A DNA stretch of 38,836 nt. It comes from CAZUMW01 sp964621615. Lineage in GTDB: Bacteria > Desulfobacterota > WTBG01 > CAIYCZ01 > CAIRTM01. Of this stretch, positions 25,367-33,512 are shown one piece after another. A program made the translations under genes and the position numbers. Below the pieces are notes generated by a model. That model saw nothing but the letters and a program-made list of their open reading frames with translations. It searched no databases and was not told where the DNA came from. Where the stretch lies: contig CAZUMW010000044.1 in assembly GCA_964621615.1 (NCBI GenBank), positions 1 to 38,836 on the forward strand, given 5' to 3'. Each line of letters begins with the position of its first letter. The stretch's first letter is position 1.

Positions 25367-25882
25367 CCGGTTACGGTGCAGGTTGATCTTCTCTCCGGAG
25401 AATATGCCGGTACCGGCACATCACATCGTCATCAAAAAGTGCAGAATATTCTGGCAAGAAAAGTGCGCGGTTGTGATCTGGCCTTTGAGCAGCCCTATGA
25501 AACGACTGTGGATGGTGAGCTACCTGACGGAGGAAAAGATGCTGTGCAAATTCGGGTTGCTTCAATTGTACCCTTTTTGGTGATGAAGGGGATGGCGCTC
25601 CATGAACGCCTGAAAGAAAAAGACGCTTGGGATATATATTATTGTGCAAGGAACTACCCGGGGGGTCTTGATGCTGTTGTCAGTGCGTTCACCCCCTATC
25701 TTGGCAACACTATGGTCCGTGAAGGACTGGAAAAAATTGCTGAAAAGTTTGAGACAGAAAATCATATCGGTCCGGTGCATGTTGCCGCGTTTGAGGACGT
25801 GGAAGATACAGAAGAAGGGGATATCCTGAAACGTGATGCCTTTGAAAGAATCCAGTATATTCTTACGAAGTTAAAGATGTAA
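25367..25882 (+). pseudogene. 5'-truncated duplicate of the module 3 nucleotidyltransferase
   Basis: This is an exact copy of the C-terminal 171 codons of the upstream toxin. The first 102 residues, including GGW and DVDL, are missing, so it cannot be a nucleotidyltransferase. The frame is open upstream through the repeat to an ATG at 25313, which could give a 189-residue fusion, but there is no ribosome site. Confidence 0.85.
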
Positions 25883-25897
25883 TTTTAAAATATTGAG

Positions 25898-26106
25898 AAC
25901 AAAAACCGATTACCCAACCGTCATTGCACGGCTCCGTTCCCTCAGGGCAATCCAGTGTTTTTTTCCGCTCCGAACTTTAGATATCTCACAAAAAAGATAC
26001 CAAGGGAAACTATCCCCTACCCCAAAATTTATAATAAGAGTTATAAGCAAATTTGCCCCCCCATTCTCTTCTATTCAACTATTTCAACAACGTCCCGAAG
26101 GTTCTC
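25898..26106. repeat. Dispersed repeat, intact copy 2
   Basis: This is the second copy, carried by the tandem duplication, identical to 25158-25366 except for about one base. Confidence 0.75.
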
Positions 26107-26215
26107 TATAAATGCCGTTCTCGGTATCGGGGCGTGGTTCGCTTAAAAAAAATGGAGGCTCTATCTCATTGAAATTAAATAAATATTTTTTTTCTTGACA
26201 GGAGCACTATAGGAT

Positions 26216-26231
26216 GTCCCCAAGGTTCTCC
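26216..26231 (+). repeat. Stray 16-bp copy of the repeat tail
   Basis: gtccccaaggttctcc matches 25352-25367 exactly, which spans the duplication junction. It lies in the AT-rich leader of the defence operon and could be the trace of a further recombination event. Confidence 0.45.
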
Positions 26232-26303
26232 TGAATGCGTTTTTGACCGTATATGACATTTCAATATGATAAAATTTTCTAAAAATAAAGTCATTTTGAC
26301 TAA

Positions 26304-26332
26304 TTGACACTTTATGGGGCATCTGATAAAGT
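26304..26332 (+). promoter_or_regulatory. Candidate promoter of the defence operon
   Basis: ttgaca (26304-26309) is followed after 17 bp by taaagt (26327-26332) in an AT-rich leader, 113 bp upstream of the first gene. No gene lies between 26107 and 26444. Confidence 0.4.
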
Positions 26333-26444
26333 TGTAAAATATTGCATTAATTATATATTTATTTAGTAAAAATAGCTATATTCTAAATGTTTTGTTGCAT
26401 CGCAATGCTACAGCTGATATCGACCAAGAAGGGGCTCAGGGGCT

Positions 26445-29400
26445 ATGCGCAACAAAGTATCAGCACTGCTGGCGGAGACCGGAAAGCTATTATGTACCTA
26501 TCTGAATGATATCCTTCCTACCCTTTCGGATGATTGGTGGAACGAGGTTGTTGTTGCCTGTCTGACATTTGCGCAAAGGCGGAATGTTGAACAGAGGAAT
26601 ATTACCTCTCTGTCCGGTTTGGATCTGGCGGCATTAATTCGGGTTCTGGACCGGAACTGGAATGCTATTTCAGGATCCAAAAGTCTACCGATCGAGGCAA
26701 GAAATTATGTCAAAGAAATGATGACGGTCCGAAACCGGTGGGCGCATGCCGCTATTGCAGAATTTTCTGATGATGACGTATACCGGGACATCGATACTAT
26801 TCAGCGTTTCGCCGGCACTATTGAAGCAAACAGAGCTTTTATAGAAGAAGTACGCTCATTTAAAAAAGAAGTTTTTACTGAAAAGGACTCAGACAAAAGT
26901 ATGTCATCCGGCACTGACGATGAGCCTCATAACGAAACGGAATTTTCCATAGGACAGCTTGTTGTACTCAAATCTGATCATTCCAAACAAGGTGCAATAA
27001 CTGCAGTATACCCCGGCACACCAGAAAACAGATATTCTGTTTTTCAAGAGGACAAAGAAAAAAATTATTATGCATCACAGCTTCAATTACGGCCCAAGCA
27101 AGGTCCTGACGTTTCCCTATTGCCTCTTTCTGAATTTCATGCACATTTGACGGCCTTGCAAATATGCCATCCCGGGCTGTCCACTCTTTATTCTTTAAAT
27201 GCCGCCAGAGTTGATTTTATTCCCTATCAGTTTCGTCCGGTTCTGAAGTTTATACGCTCAGACAGACCACGTATGCTTATTGCTGATGGCGTGGGTGTTG
27301 GTAAAACGATTGAAGCCGGATTGATGTTGCGGGAGTTGCAGGCGCGGCGTGATATTCGTTCGGTGTTGATTATTTGTCCCCGGCCGCTGGTTACTGAAAA
27401 AAAGTGGCAAAATGAAATGAAGCGGTTTGACGAACGTTTTACACATCTGAATGGTGATGCTCTGCGATATTGCATTTCAGAAATGAATACCGAAGGTGAG
27501 TGGCCGGAAGAACACTCCAAAACAATTATTCCATTTTCTCTCTTCGATGAAGCGCTTTTGCACGGGAGGACAACTGCTGAAGGCAGGCAACGAAATTTCG
27601 GATTGCTTGATTTGGAACCCCCCCCGCGTTTTGATCTCGTTATTGTAGATGAGGCTCATCACATAAGAAATACAGACACCTTCACCCATAGGGGGGTGCG
27701 GTATTTTTGCGAAAATGCGGAGGCTGTACTGTTTCTAACCGCTACCCCAATTCAACTTGGCAGCCATGATTTGTTTGTTCTGCTCAATGTTTTAAGGCCT
27801 GATCTTGTTATCGACACGGAAAGTTTTGAACATATGTCTGCTCCAAACCCTTTTATCAATCAGGCTATTGATTGCGCACGAGCCTGCATGCCGGGCTGGC
27901 AGGATCAGGCATGTCAGGCTATGGAAGCGGCAGCGGCTACGCCGTGGGGGCAGTCAATTCTGCAGGACAATCCGGAGTTTCAGCGGGTCTATGATCTGAT
28001 GGGCGAGACTGATATAGCTGATAATGACCGCGTGTCCTGTATAAATACTCTTGAAGAGTTGCATACTTTTTCGGCCATTATCAATCGCACTCGAAGAAGA
28101 GATATCGGTGATTTCACGACCCGACGGCCCGAAACGATAACTGTAGATTTCACACCGCAGCAGAGAAAATTGCATGACGATATTCTCCAGGTGCAGGCAT
28201 CCGTGCTGTCACGTCTGCATGGTGATCGCAATGTGCGATTTATGATGACGACGATTCGACGGCGTGCCGCAAGCAGTATTTACGGTCTCATACCATTTCT
28301 GCAGGCTATTTTAAGCCGGCGTATAGACGATTTGATGATGGCAGAGTCCGATGATGATCTCGAGACTCCGGACAGCAGTTTTGTGCAACGAATAGAAGGG
28401 CAGATTCGCGATATATTACATCAGGCAGAAAATCTTGATCCTGCTGATTTAAAACTCCAGGCTTTACAAAAAATAATACGCGACAAACAGGAACTTCCCA
28501 ACAATAAGATAATGATCTTCAGTAGCTTCAGGCACACTCTCGGGTATCTTTATGATGCGCTTGGCAAAGATGGTTCTCGTCTTGGCCTTGTTCATGGTGA
28601 TGTGCCTGATGAAGAAAGAATGTATTTGAGAAAGAAGTTCATGTTACCCAGGGAAGATAGCGATGCTTTGGATGTGCTGCTTTTTTCTGAAGTCGGATGT
28701 GAAGGGCTCGATTATCAGTTCTGTGATTGCATTGTCAATTATGATCTGCCTTGGAACCCGATGAAAATTGAACAGCGAATTGGTCGTATAGATCGTAATG
28801 GGCAGCGCAGTGAAACAGTATCTATCTTTAACTTAATTACACCGGATACTGTCGATGCAGATATATATGATAGGTGCCTCATGCGCATAGGTGTTTTTAA
28901 CAGTGCACTGGGTGCGGGGGAGGAAATTCTCGGTGATATTACCCGGGACATAACCAACATAGCTGAAAATACCGAGCTTACTCCCGCAGAACGACAGGCC
29001 AAATTACAGCAGGTTGCCGACAACAACATCAGGCTGATAAACGAGCAGGAGAAACTGGAAGAAAAAGAGGTAGAACTGTTTGGTATTAGACTTCCGGAAG
29101 AATTGGCGAAAAAGCAAATTGAGGAAGCCTCCAGCTTTTGGTTGTCGCCTTCCTCGCTTCAGAACATGATTGTGAAATATTTTGAATCTGTTTGCGGGGA
29201 AGGGCATGACTATATTCTTGGCGAAAAGCAACTGAAAACTCTTCGCCTGTCCCAGGAATCGCGAAATCTGGTCCTGCGTGATTTAAAGAACCTCGACCGA
29301 CAGAGATCCCCGGTCTATCGAGCCTGGGAGCAGTGGCTTGGTGGTGATAACCAGCATATGCAGATCACATTTGAATCATCCTGTGCGCTTGAAAATCCAA

Positions 29401-29993
29401 GTGTCACATTTATTATGCCTATTCATCCACTGGCGCGACAGGCAGCACGGATGTTTGAGCCTAAAGACAGAATTGTAACTGCTGTTACCGTAGGCGATAA
29501 AAATATCCCTCAGGGAGACCACCCATTTGTTATCTATCAATGGCAGTATCATGGCATTCGGGAAGATATGGATTTGAAAGTTATCACACAGAACCCTGCA
29601 GTTGCTGATAACCTTATCACTTTGTTGCAAGTAGGAAAAACAGTCAACCTGACTTCCGAAGAGCTGCCTGAAATGACTATGTTTGAGGCATTGGATTCAA
29701 AACACTATGATTTATGGGCAGCAGCGAGGCAAGCCCACCGTGATAAAACCCTGCAGCTCGCCGGCTATAAAAAAGAGAGCTTAAACACAAGCCATCAGGC
29801 ACGGATTGCGCTTCTGAATGAACAGCTAAATCAGGCTACCGAAGAAAAGATCATACGGATGAGGCAAGCGCAGATCACCGGAGCGCAGGCAGACTTTAAC
29901 CGCAGAATAGAAGAACTTGAACGCGCAGTTACCAAGGCTGATGTCACGGCCCAATCGGTCGCGTTTGGCATAATACGGGTAGTGCAAGGATAG
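26445..29993 (+). CDS. SNF2-family helicase with N-terminal HEPN-like domain
   Basis: This 1182-residue protein is first in a five-gene defence-type operon. Residues ~1-130 are all-helical with R96-NRWA-H101, the RxxxxH catalytic signature of HEPN RNases of the Swt1 type. A small beta domain follows (~165-215, FSIGQLVVLKSDHSKQGAITAVYPG). The SF2 helicase core has Walker A DGVGVGKT (281-288), DEAH at 402-405 (VIVDEAHHIRN), FLTATPIQLG, and a C-terminal lobe with FSEVGCEGLDYQFCDCIVNYDLPWNP and QRIGRIDRNGQ (motif VI). The C-terminal ~350 residues are helical with coiled-coil character. It ends 4 nt before the next gene. A nucleic-acid translocase coupled to an RNase-like effector is inferred. Confidence 0.82.
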   Translation: MRNKVSALLAETGKLLCTYLNDILPTLSDDWWNEVVVACLTFAQRRNVEQRNITSLSGLDLAALIRVLDRNWNAISGSKSLPIEARNYVKEMMTVRNRWAHAAIAEFSDDDVYRDIDTIQRFAGTIEANRAFIEEVRSFKKEVFTEKDSDKSMSSGTDDEPHNETEFSIGQLVVLKSDHSKQGAITAVYPGTPENRYSVFQEDKEKNYYASQLQLRPKQGPDVSLLPLSEFHAHLTALQICHPGLSTLYSLNAARVDFIPYQFRPVLKFIRSDRPRMLIADGVGVGKTIEAGLMLRELQARRDIRSVLIICPRPLVTEKKWQNEMKRFDERFTHLNGDALRYCISEMNTEGEWPEEHSKTIIPFSLFDEALLHGRTTAEGRQRNFGLLDLEPPPRFDLVIVDEAHHIRNTDTFTHRGVRYFCENAEAVLFLTATPIQLGSHDLFVLLNVLRPDLVIDTESFEHMSAPNPFINQAIDCARACMPGWQDQACQAMEAAAATPWGQSILQDNPEFQRVYDLMGETDIADNDRVSCINTLEELHTFSAIINRTRRRDIGDFTTRRPETITVDFTPQQRKLHDDILQVQASVLSRLHGDRNVRFMMTTIRRRAASSIYGLIPFLQAILSRRIDDLMMAESDDDLETPDSSFVQRIEGQIRDILHQAENLDPADLKLQALQKIIRDKQELPNNKIMIFSSFRHTLGYLYDALGKDGSRLGLVHGDVPDEERMYLRKKFMLPREDSDALDVLLFSEVGCEGLDYQFCDCIVNYDLPWNPMKIEQRIGRIDRNGQRSETVSIFNLITPDTVDADIYDRCLMRIGVFNSALGAGEEILGDITRDITNIAENTELTPAERQAKLQQVADNNIRLINEQEKLEEKEVELFGIRLPEELAKKQIEEASSFWLSPSSLQNMIVKYFESVCGEGHDYILGEKQLKTLRLSQESRNLVLRDLKNLDRQRSPVYRAWEQWLGGDNQHMQITFESSCALENPSVTFIMPIHPLARQAARMFEPKDRIVTAVTVGDKNIPQGDHPFVIYQWQYHGIREDMDLKVITQNPAVADNLITLLQVGKTVNLTSEELPEMTMFEALDSKHYDLWAAARQAHRDKTLQLAGYKKESLNTSHQARIALLNEQLNQATEEKIIRMRQAQITGAQADFNRRIEELERAVTKADVTAQSVAFGIIRVVQG

Positions 29994-29997
29994 CTTT

Positions 29998-32900
29998 ATG
30001 TCCAGTGATTATAAAAAAATTACTGAAGACAACATCAGGCGACGTGGTGAGGAGTTTGATGACATAGGTGAACTGCTGTCAGAACAACTATACAGCGACA
30101 GAACTCATTTTATATATGAGTTGTTGCAAAATGCCGAAGACGCTTTAGCCCAGAGAGAACAGGCAGACCCTGCGAACGGCTACCCGCGAAGCGTCAGATT
30201 TTCCCTTCTTGCCGATCGCCTTGAAGTTCGACACTACGGAAAATATTTTGATGAAGCCGATGTCCGAGGAATTTCAGATATCCTTAAAGGAACAAAGAAG
30301 GGTGAACTCGGCCAGATAGGGAAATTCGGCATTGGTTTTAAATCAGTATATGCCTTTACTGCTTCACCCGAAGTTCATTCCGGCGATGAGCATTTCACTA
30401 TTGAGCGTTACATACGGCCGTGTTCTGTTGCGCCGCGCCAGGTGAATGACGGCGAGACGTTATTTGTGTTCCCTTTTAACCATAAAGATGTCCCCCCTGA
30501 TAAATCGATACAATTAATCGGAGATAGATTACGGAAACTCGGATTGCGGACGCTGCTTTTTCTGAAACATATTGATGAGATTGAATGGCAAATTGGAACA
30601 GAAGCAAAGGGTATCTACTTAAAGGATGTAAAAGATATTAATCATTTCTGTCAGCAGGTCACGCTGGTAGGTCAAAGTGTTAAAGGCGAAAAGGCAGAAG
30701 ACTGGCTCAAATTTCAACGCAGTGTCCGGCTTCCGGGGGGTAATTCGACGGCAAAAGTAGAGATTGCTTTTAATCTGGGGCAAGATCCCAAAAACAAAAA
30801 AGATACGATAGCCAAACTGAATGAATCTCCGGTTTACGTGTTTTTCCCAACGGAGAAAGAATCACGCCTGGGGTTTTTAATACAAGGGCCTTATCAAACC
30901 ACCCCGGCACGTGACAATGTTCCACCAGACAACGATTGGAATAAAAAGCTTGTAAATGAAACAGCCGGTCTTGTTGTGACTGCGTTGCGCCAACTAAAAA
31001 AAATGAATTTCATTAATGTCGGACTTCTCGACGCATTACCCATTAATCCTGAAGGGTTTCCTGAGGGGAGTTTCTTTCGTCCTGTTTTTGATGCAGTTAG
31101 GGCTGCTTTTATTGGTGAACCATTATTGCCCACAGACGATGGGCGTTATATTGCAAGTGGTAACGCTAAGCTTGCCCGCGGGGCCGAGTTAAGGGATTTG
31201 TTGAACGACGGTAAGCTTGCCTGCCTTTACAGATCAGAAGAGGATCTGAAGTGGCTCACAGGTGATATAACCGAGGGAAGAACTCCGGTTTTAAGATCGT
31301 ATCTGATTAATGAGCTTTCTATAGAAGAACTTGATCAGGAATCATTTGCAAAAAAAATTGATGCTGATTTCCTGGAGGAGCAGGGTGATAACTGGATTAT
31401 TAAATATTATACAGTGCTTTTGGGGCATACTGCACTGTGGCGCAAAGCTCGAAGCTATCTGCGGCAAAGTGGGCCGTTGCGCAGCAGACCTATTCTCAGA
31501 CTGCAAAACAATAAACATGTATCACCCGACTCCTCGAATGTTTTCCTTCCTCCTCCGGAAGAGACAGACTATTTAATCATAAAGAGAAATATTGCCTCAG
31601 ATGAACAGGCCTGTGATTTCTTAAAGCAACTGGGGCTGGCTCATCCCGATATTGCAGATGATGTAATATCAAATATTTTACCTAAATATAAGAACAAAAA
31701 TTCAGAGAGTATTTCTGGGGCAGAAAACCTTCAAGATCTAACCAAAGTATTTTCTGCGCTTAAGACGGATTCTGTCGAGAAGAAGGAATCACTTAGCAAG
31801 CTCTTGGCTGAAACGCCCATTGTCCGCGCTACGAACCCGGCGACGGGAAAAAAATCATATAAATCACCTGGGGAAATATATATTAGTACTCCAGACTTGA
31901 CTTTGTATTTCCAAGGGAACCCGGAGGCATGGCTGGTTGATGATTATGAAGAGGCTGTAATAAAACAGCTTAAACAACTCGGTGTGAATTCTTCTGTTCG
32001 AATATCTTGCAAAGAAACAAATTATGGTGGTGAAGTCATTATCTGTAATTGTCATGGATTACACAGGAAAGGCCTCAACGGTTTTGATCCCGATTGCACA
32101 GTGGACGGGCTTGAACATGCTCTGAACAACATAACCGCTGAAAAGGCAGCTTTCATCTGGAATAAGATTCTCATACCGCACCGAAAGCACATATATGGCA
32201 CGGTCGTATCCGCCACCCGTCAGGACTATTCAAACAAGGAAGAAGAACAAAAATATTCGCCGCTGGGAATGCTGGTGACGACGCTTCGATGGATCAACGT
32301 TTCTGAAACAATTCTGAAAAAACCGTCCGACATAACCGTTGATGATTTGCCCTCGGCATTTGTGAAAGATGATGAGCTCATTGAAACGCTCAAAATCGGA
32401 AATAGTAAAGCCGCTGTCGCCAAGGAGCTGGAAAGAAAGCAGAATTTTGCACGAGAACTTGGTGTTGAGCTTGATGATATCGAATTGTTGCGACAGCATC
32501 ACGAGGCATTTCAAAAGTGGAAAACTGAGGTAATGCAAAGCGAGCAGGCACAGCCTGCTTTTCCTGTTCGCAACTCTGCAAACCCGGAGCGGCGTGCTGA
32601 AAAAACCGGCAATGGTTTGGGCAATGCAGCTCAGAAAAAATATGAACAAAAAACCCGGCAGGTCAGAACTACAGGTCCGGACATCGATAAGGATGTTTGG
32701 CTGGTACATAACTATACCAACGATGACGAGCAGATGATTTGTCAGATCTGCAAGCAGGAAATGCCCTTTAAAAAGCGAAACGGGCAGTATTATTTCGAGG
32801 CTGTTCAGCTTGTTGATGATGCAGAGATCGAGCATCACGAACTGTACCTCGCACTTTGTCCGGTATGTGCAGCAAAATTTAAAGAGTTTGTAAAACGGGA

Positions 32901-33078
32901 TCCTGAGCAAAAGGAGAAGCTCGTATCATCCATTATTAACGGAGATTCAGCAGAAATACCGGTTCGTTTAGATGAGGCTGAAACAACAATCCAATTTGTT
33001 GAGAGGCACTTTATCGATCTGAAAGTTATCATGAAAGATTTACATGGCAGAAATCAAAATAACGTTGTGGAAGCTTAA
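29998..33078 (+). CDS. Sacsin/Hsp90-like GHKL ATPase with C-terminal zinc-knuckle region
   Basis: This 1026-residue protein begins with a Bergerat-fold ATPase of the sacsin type: FIYELLQNAEDALAQRE (38-54) carries the conserved Asn/Glu of motif N1, DVRGISDILKGTKKG is the ATP-lid region and GQIGKFGIGFKSVY (106-119) the glycine-rich box. The long middle is unrecognised. The last ~130 residues hold two cysteine pairs, CQIC (about 914) and CPVC (about 954), with FEAVQL and HHELY between them, an arrangement recalling a degenerate HNH or zinc ribbon. A plain aagga site precedes the ATG. Such ATPases recur in defence islands beside helicases; a regulatory, switch-like role is inferred. Confidence 0.75.
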   Translation: MSSDYKKITEDNIRRRGEEFDDIGELLSEQLYSDRTHFIYELLQNAEDALAQREQADPANGYPRSVRFSLLADRLEVRHYGKYFDEADVRGISDILKGTKKGELGQIGKFGIGFKSVYAFTASPEVHSGDEHFTIERYIRPCSVAPRQVNDGETLFVFPFNHKDVPPDKSIQLIGDRLRKLGLRTLLFLKHIDEIEWQIGTEAKGIYLKDVKDINHFCQQVTLVGQSVKGEKAEDWLKFQRSVRLPGGNSTAKVEIAFNLGQDPKNKKDTIAKLNESPVYVFFPTEKESRLGFLIQGPYQTTPARDNVPPDNDWNKKLVNETAGLVVTALRQLKKMNFINVGLLDALPINPEGFPEGSFFRPVFDAVRAAFIGEPLLPTDDGRYIASGNAKLARGAELRDLLNDGKLACLYRSEEDLKWLTGDITEGRTPVLRSYLINELSIEELDQESFAKKIDADFLEEQGDNWIIKYYTVLLGHTALWRKARSYLRQSGPLRSRPILRLQNNKHVSPDSSNVFLPPPEETDYLIIKRNIASDEQACDFLKQLGLAHPDIADDVISNILPKYKNKNSESISGAENLQDLTKVFSALKTDSVEKKESLSKLLAETPIVRATNPATGKKSYKSPGEIYISTPDLTLYFQGNPEAWLVDDYEEAVIKQLKQLGVNSSVRISCKETNYGGEVIICNCHGLHRKGLNGFDPDCTVDGLEHALNNITAEKAAFIWNKILIPHRKHIYGTVVSATRQDYSNKEEEQKYSPLGMLVTTLRWINVSETILKKPSDITVDDLPSAFVKDDELIETLKIGNSKAAVAKELERKQNFARELGVELDDIELLRQHHEAFQKWKTEVMQSEQAQPAFPVRNSANPERRAEKTGNGLGNAAQKKYEQKTRQVRTTGPDIDKDVWLVHNYTNDDEQMICQICKQEMPFKKRNGQYYFEAVQLVDDAEIEHHELYLALCPVCAAKFKEFVKRDPEQKEKLVSSIINGDSAEIPVRLDEAETTIQFVERHFIDLKVIMKDLHGRNQNNVVEA

Positions 33079-33104
33079 AGGAATTGAAGAAAGGTTTATG
33101 AGTA

Positions 33105-33512
33105 ATGTCTGGCTTTTTCCCAGAAGGACTTTCGGGCAAGGAATATGATGCTCTCAACAGGTTTGTTGATGAGACCAAAACGATTTCTCTCGAAGATTTG
33201 CTTAAGGAGGCTGAACAGCACGTTGATAATACCCGTATAGCTAATCAGCGAAACGGTATTGCCAACGTCCGACTTGCAGAAGCCATCTATGACGTTATTG
33301 CGGCTGTTATAAAAAGCTGGCAAAAGATCCCTGCTCATGCACGGCCCTGGTGCCGTGGTATGATCCGGTATTTTACGATGCAATTCGATGAGGAGGATGA
33401 CTTCAACTCACCTATCGGTTTTGATGATGATGCTGAAGTAGTTAACGCCTGTCTGAGACTGGCTGGTCTTAAGGAACTCGTAATAAACCCTGAGGAATAC
33501 GACAATGTCTAA
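33105..33512 (+). CDS. Small conserved acidic protein of the defence operon
   Basis: I do not firmly recognise this 135-residue protein. It is helical and acidic with a conserved-looking C-terminal patch (DDFNSPIGFDDDAEVVNACLRLAGLKEL) faintly like the DDA segment of DUF1232/YkvA proteins. It overlaps the next gene by 8 bp, so it is certainly part of the operon. A role as an adaptor between the ATPase and the DrmD-like helicase is a guess. Confidence 0.65.
   Translation: MSGFFPEGLSGKEYDALNRFVDETKTISLEDLLKEAEQHVDNTRIANQRNGIANVRLAEAIYDVIAAVIKSWQKIPAHARPWCRGMIRYFTMQFDEEDDFNSPIGFDDDAEVVNACLRLAGLKELVINPEEYDNV

Larger units (their letters stand above)
24627..26106 (+). repeat. 740-bp near-perfect tandem duplication
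   Basis: Copy 1 is 24627-25366 and copy 2 is 25367-26106. The only difference I find by eye is cccc versus cccg near 25356/26096. Each unit contains the last 171 codons of the module 3 toxin and a full downstream ~210-bp dispersed repeat. Confidence 0.9.

Noticed and set aside
25313..25882. 189-residue protein as a real gene
   Set aside because: It is a chance fusion of the dispersed repeat with the duplicated toxin 3' end; treated as a pseudogene fragment.
25158..26106. CRISPR array
   Set aside because: The repeats here are two long (740-bp) tandem units and dispersed palindromes, not short regularly spaced repeats with unique spacers; no cas gene is present.
32230..32910. 226-codon minus-strand frame
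   Set aside because: It is antisense to the sacsin-like ATPase gene and is only low-complexity hydrophobic sequence.
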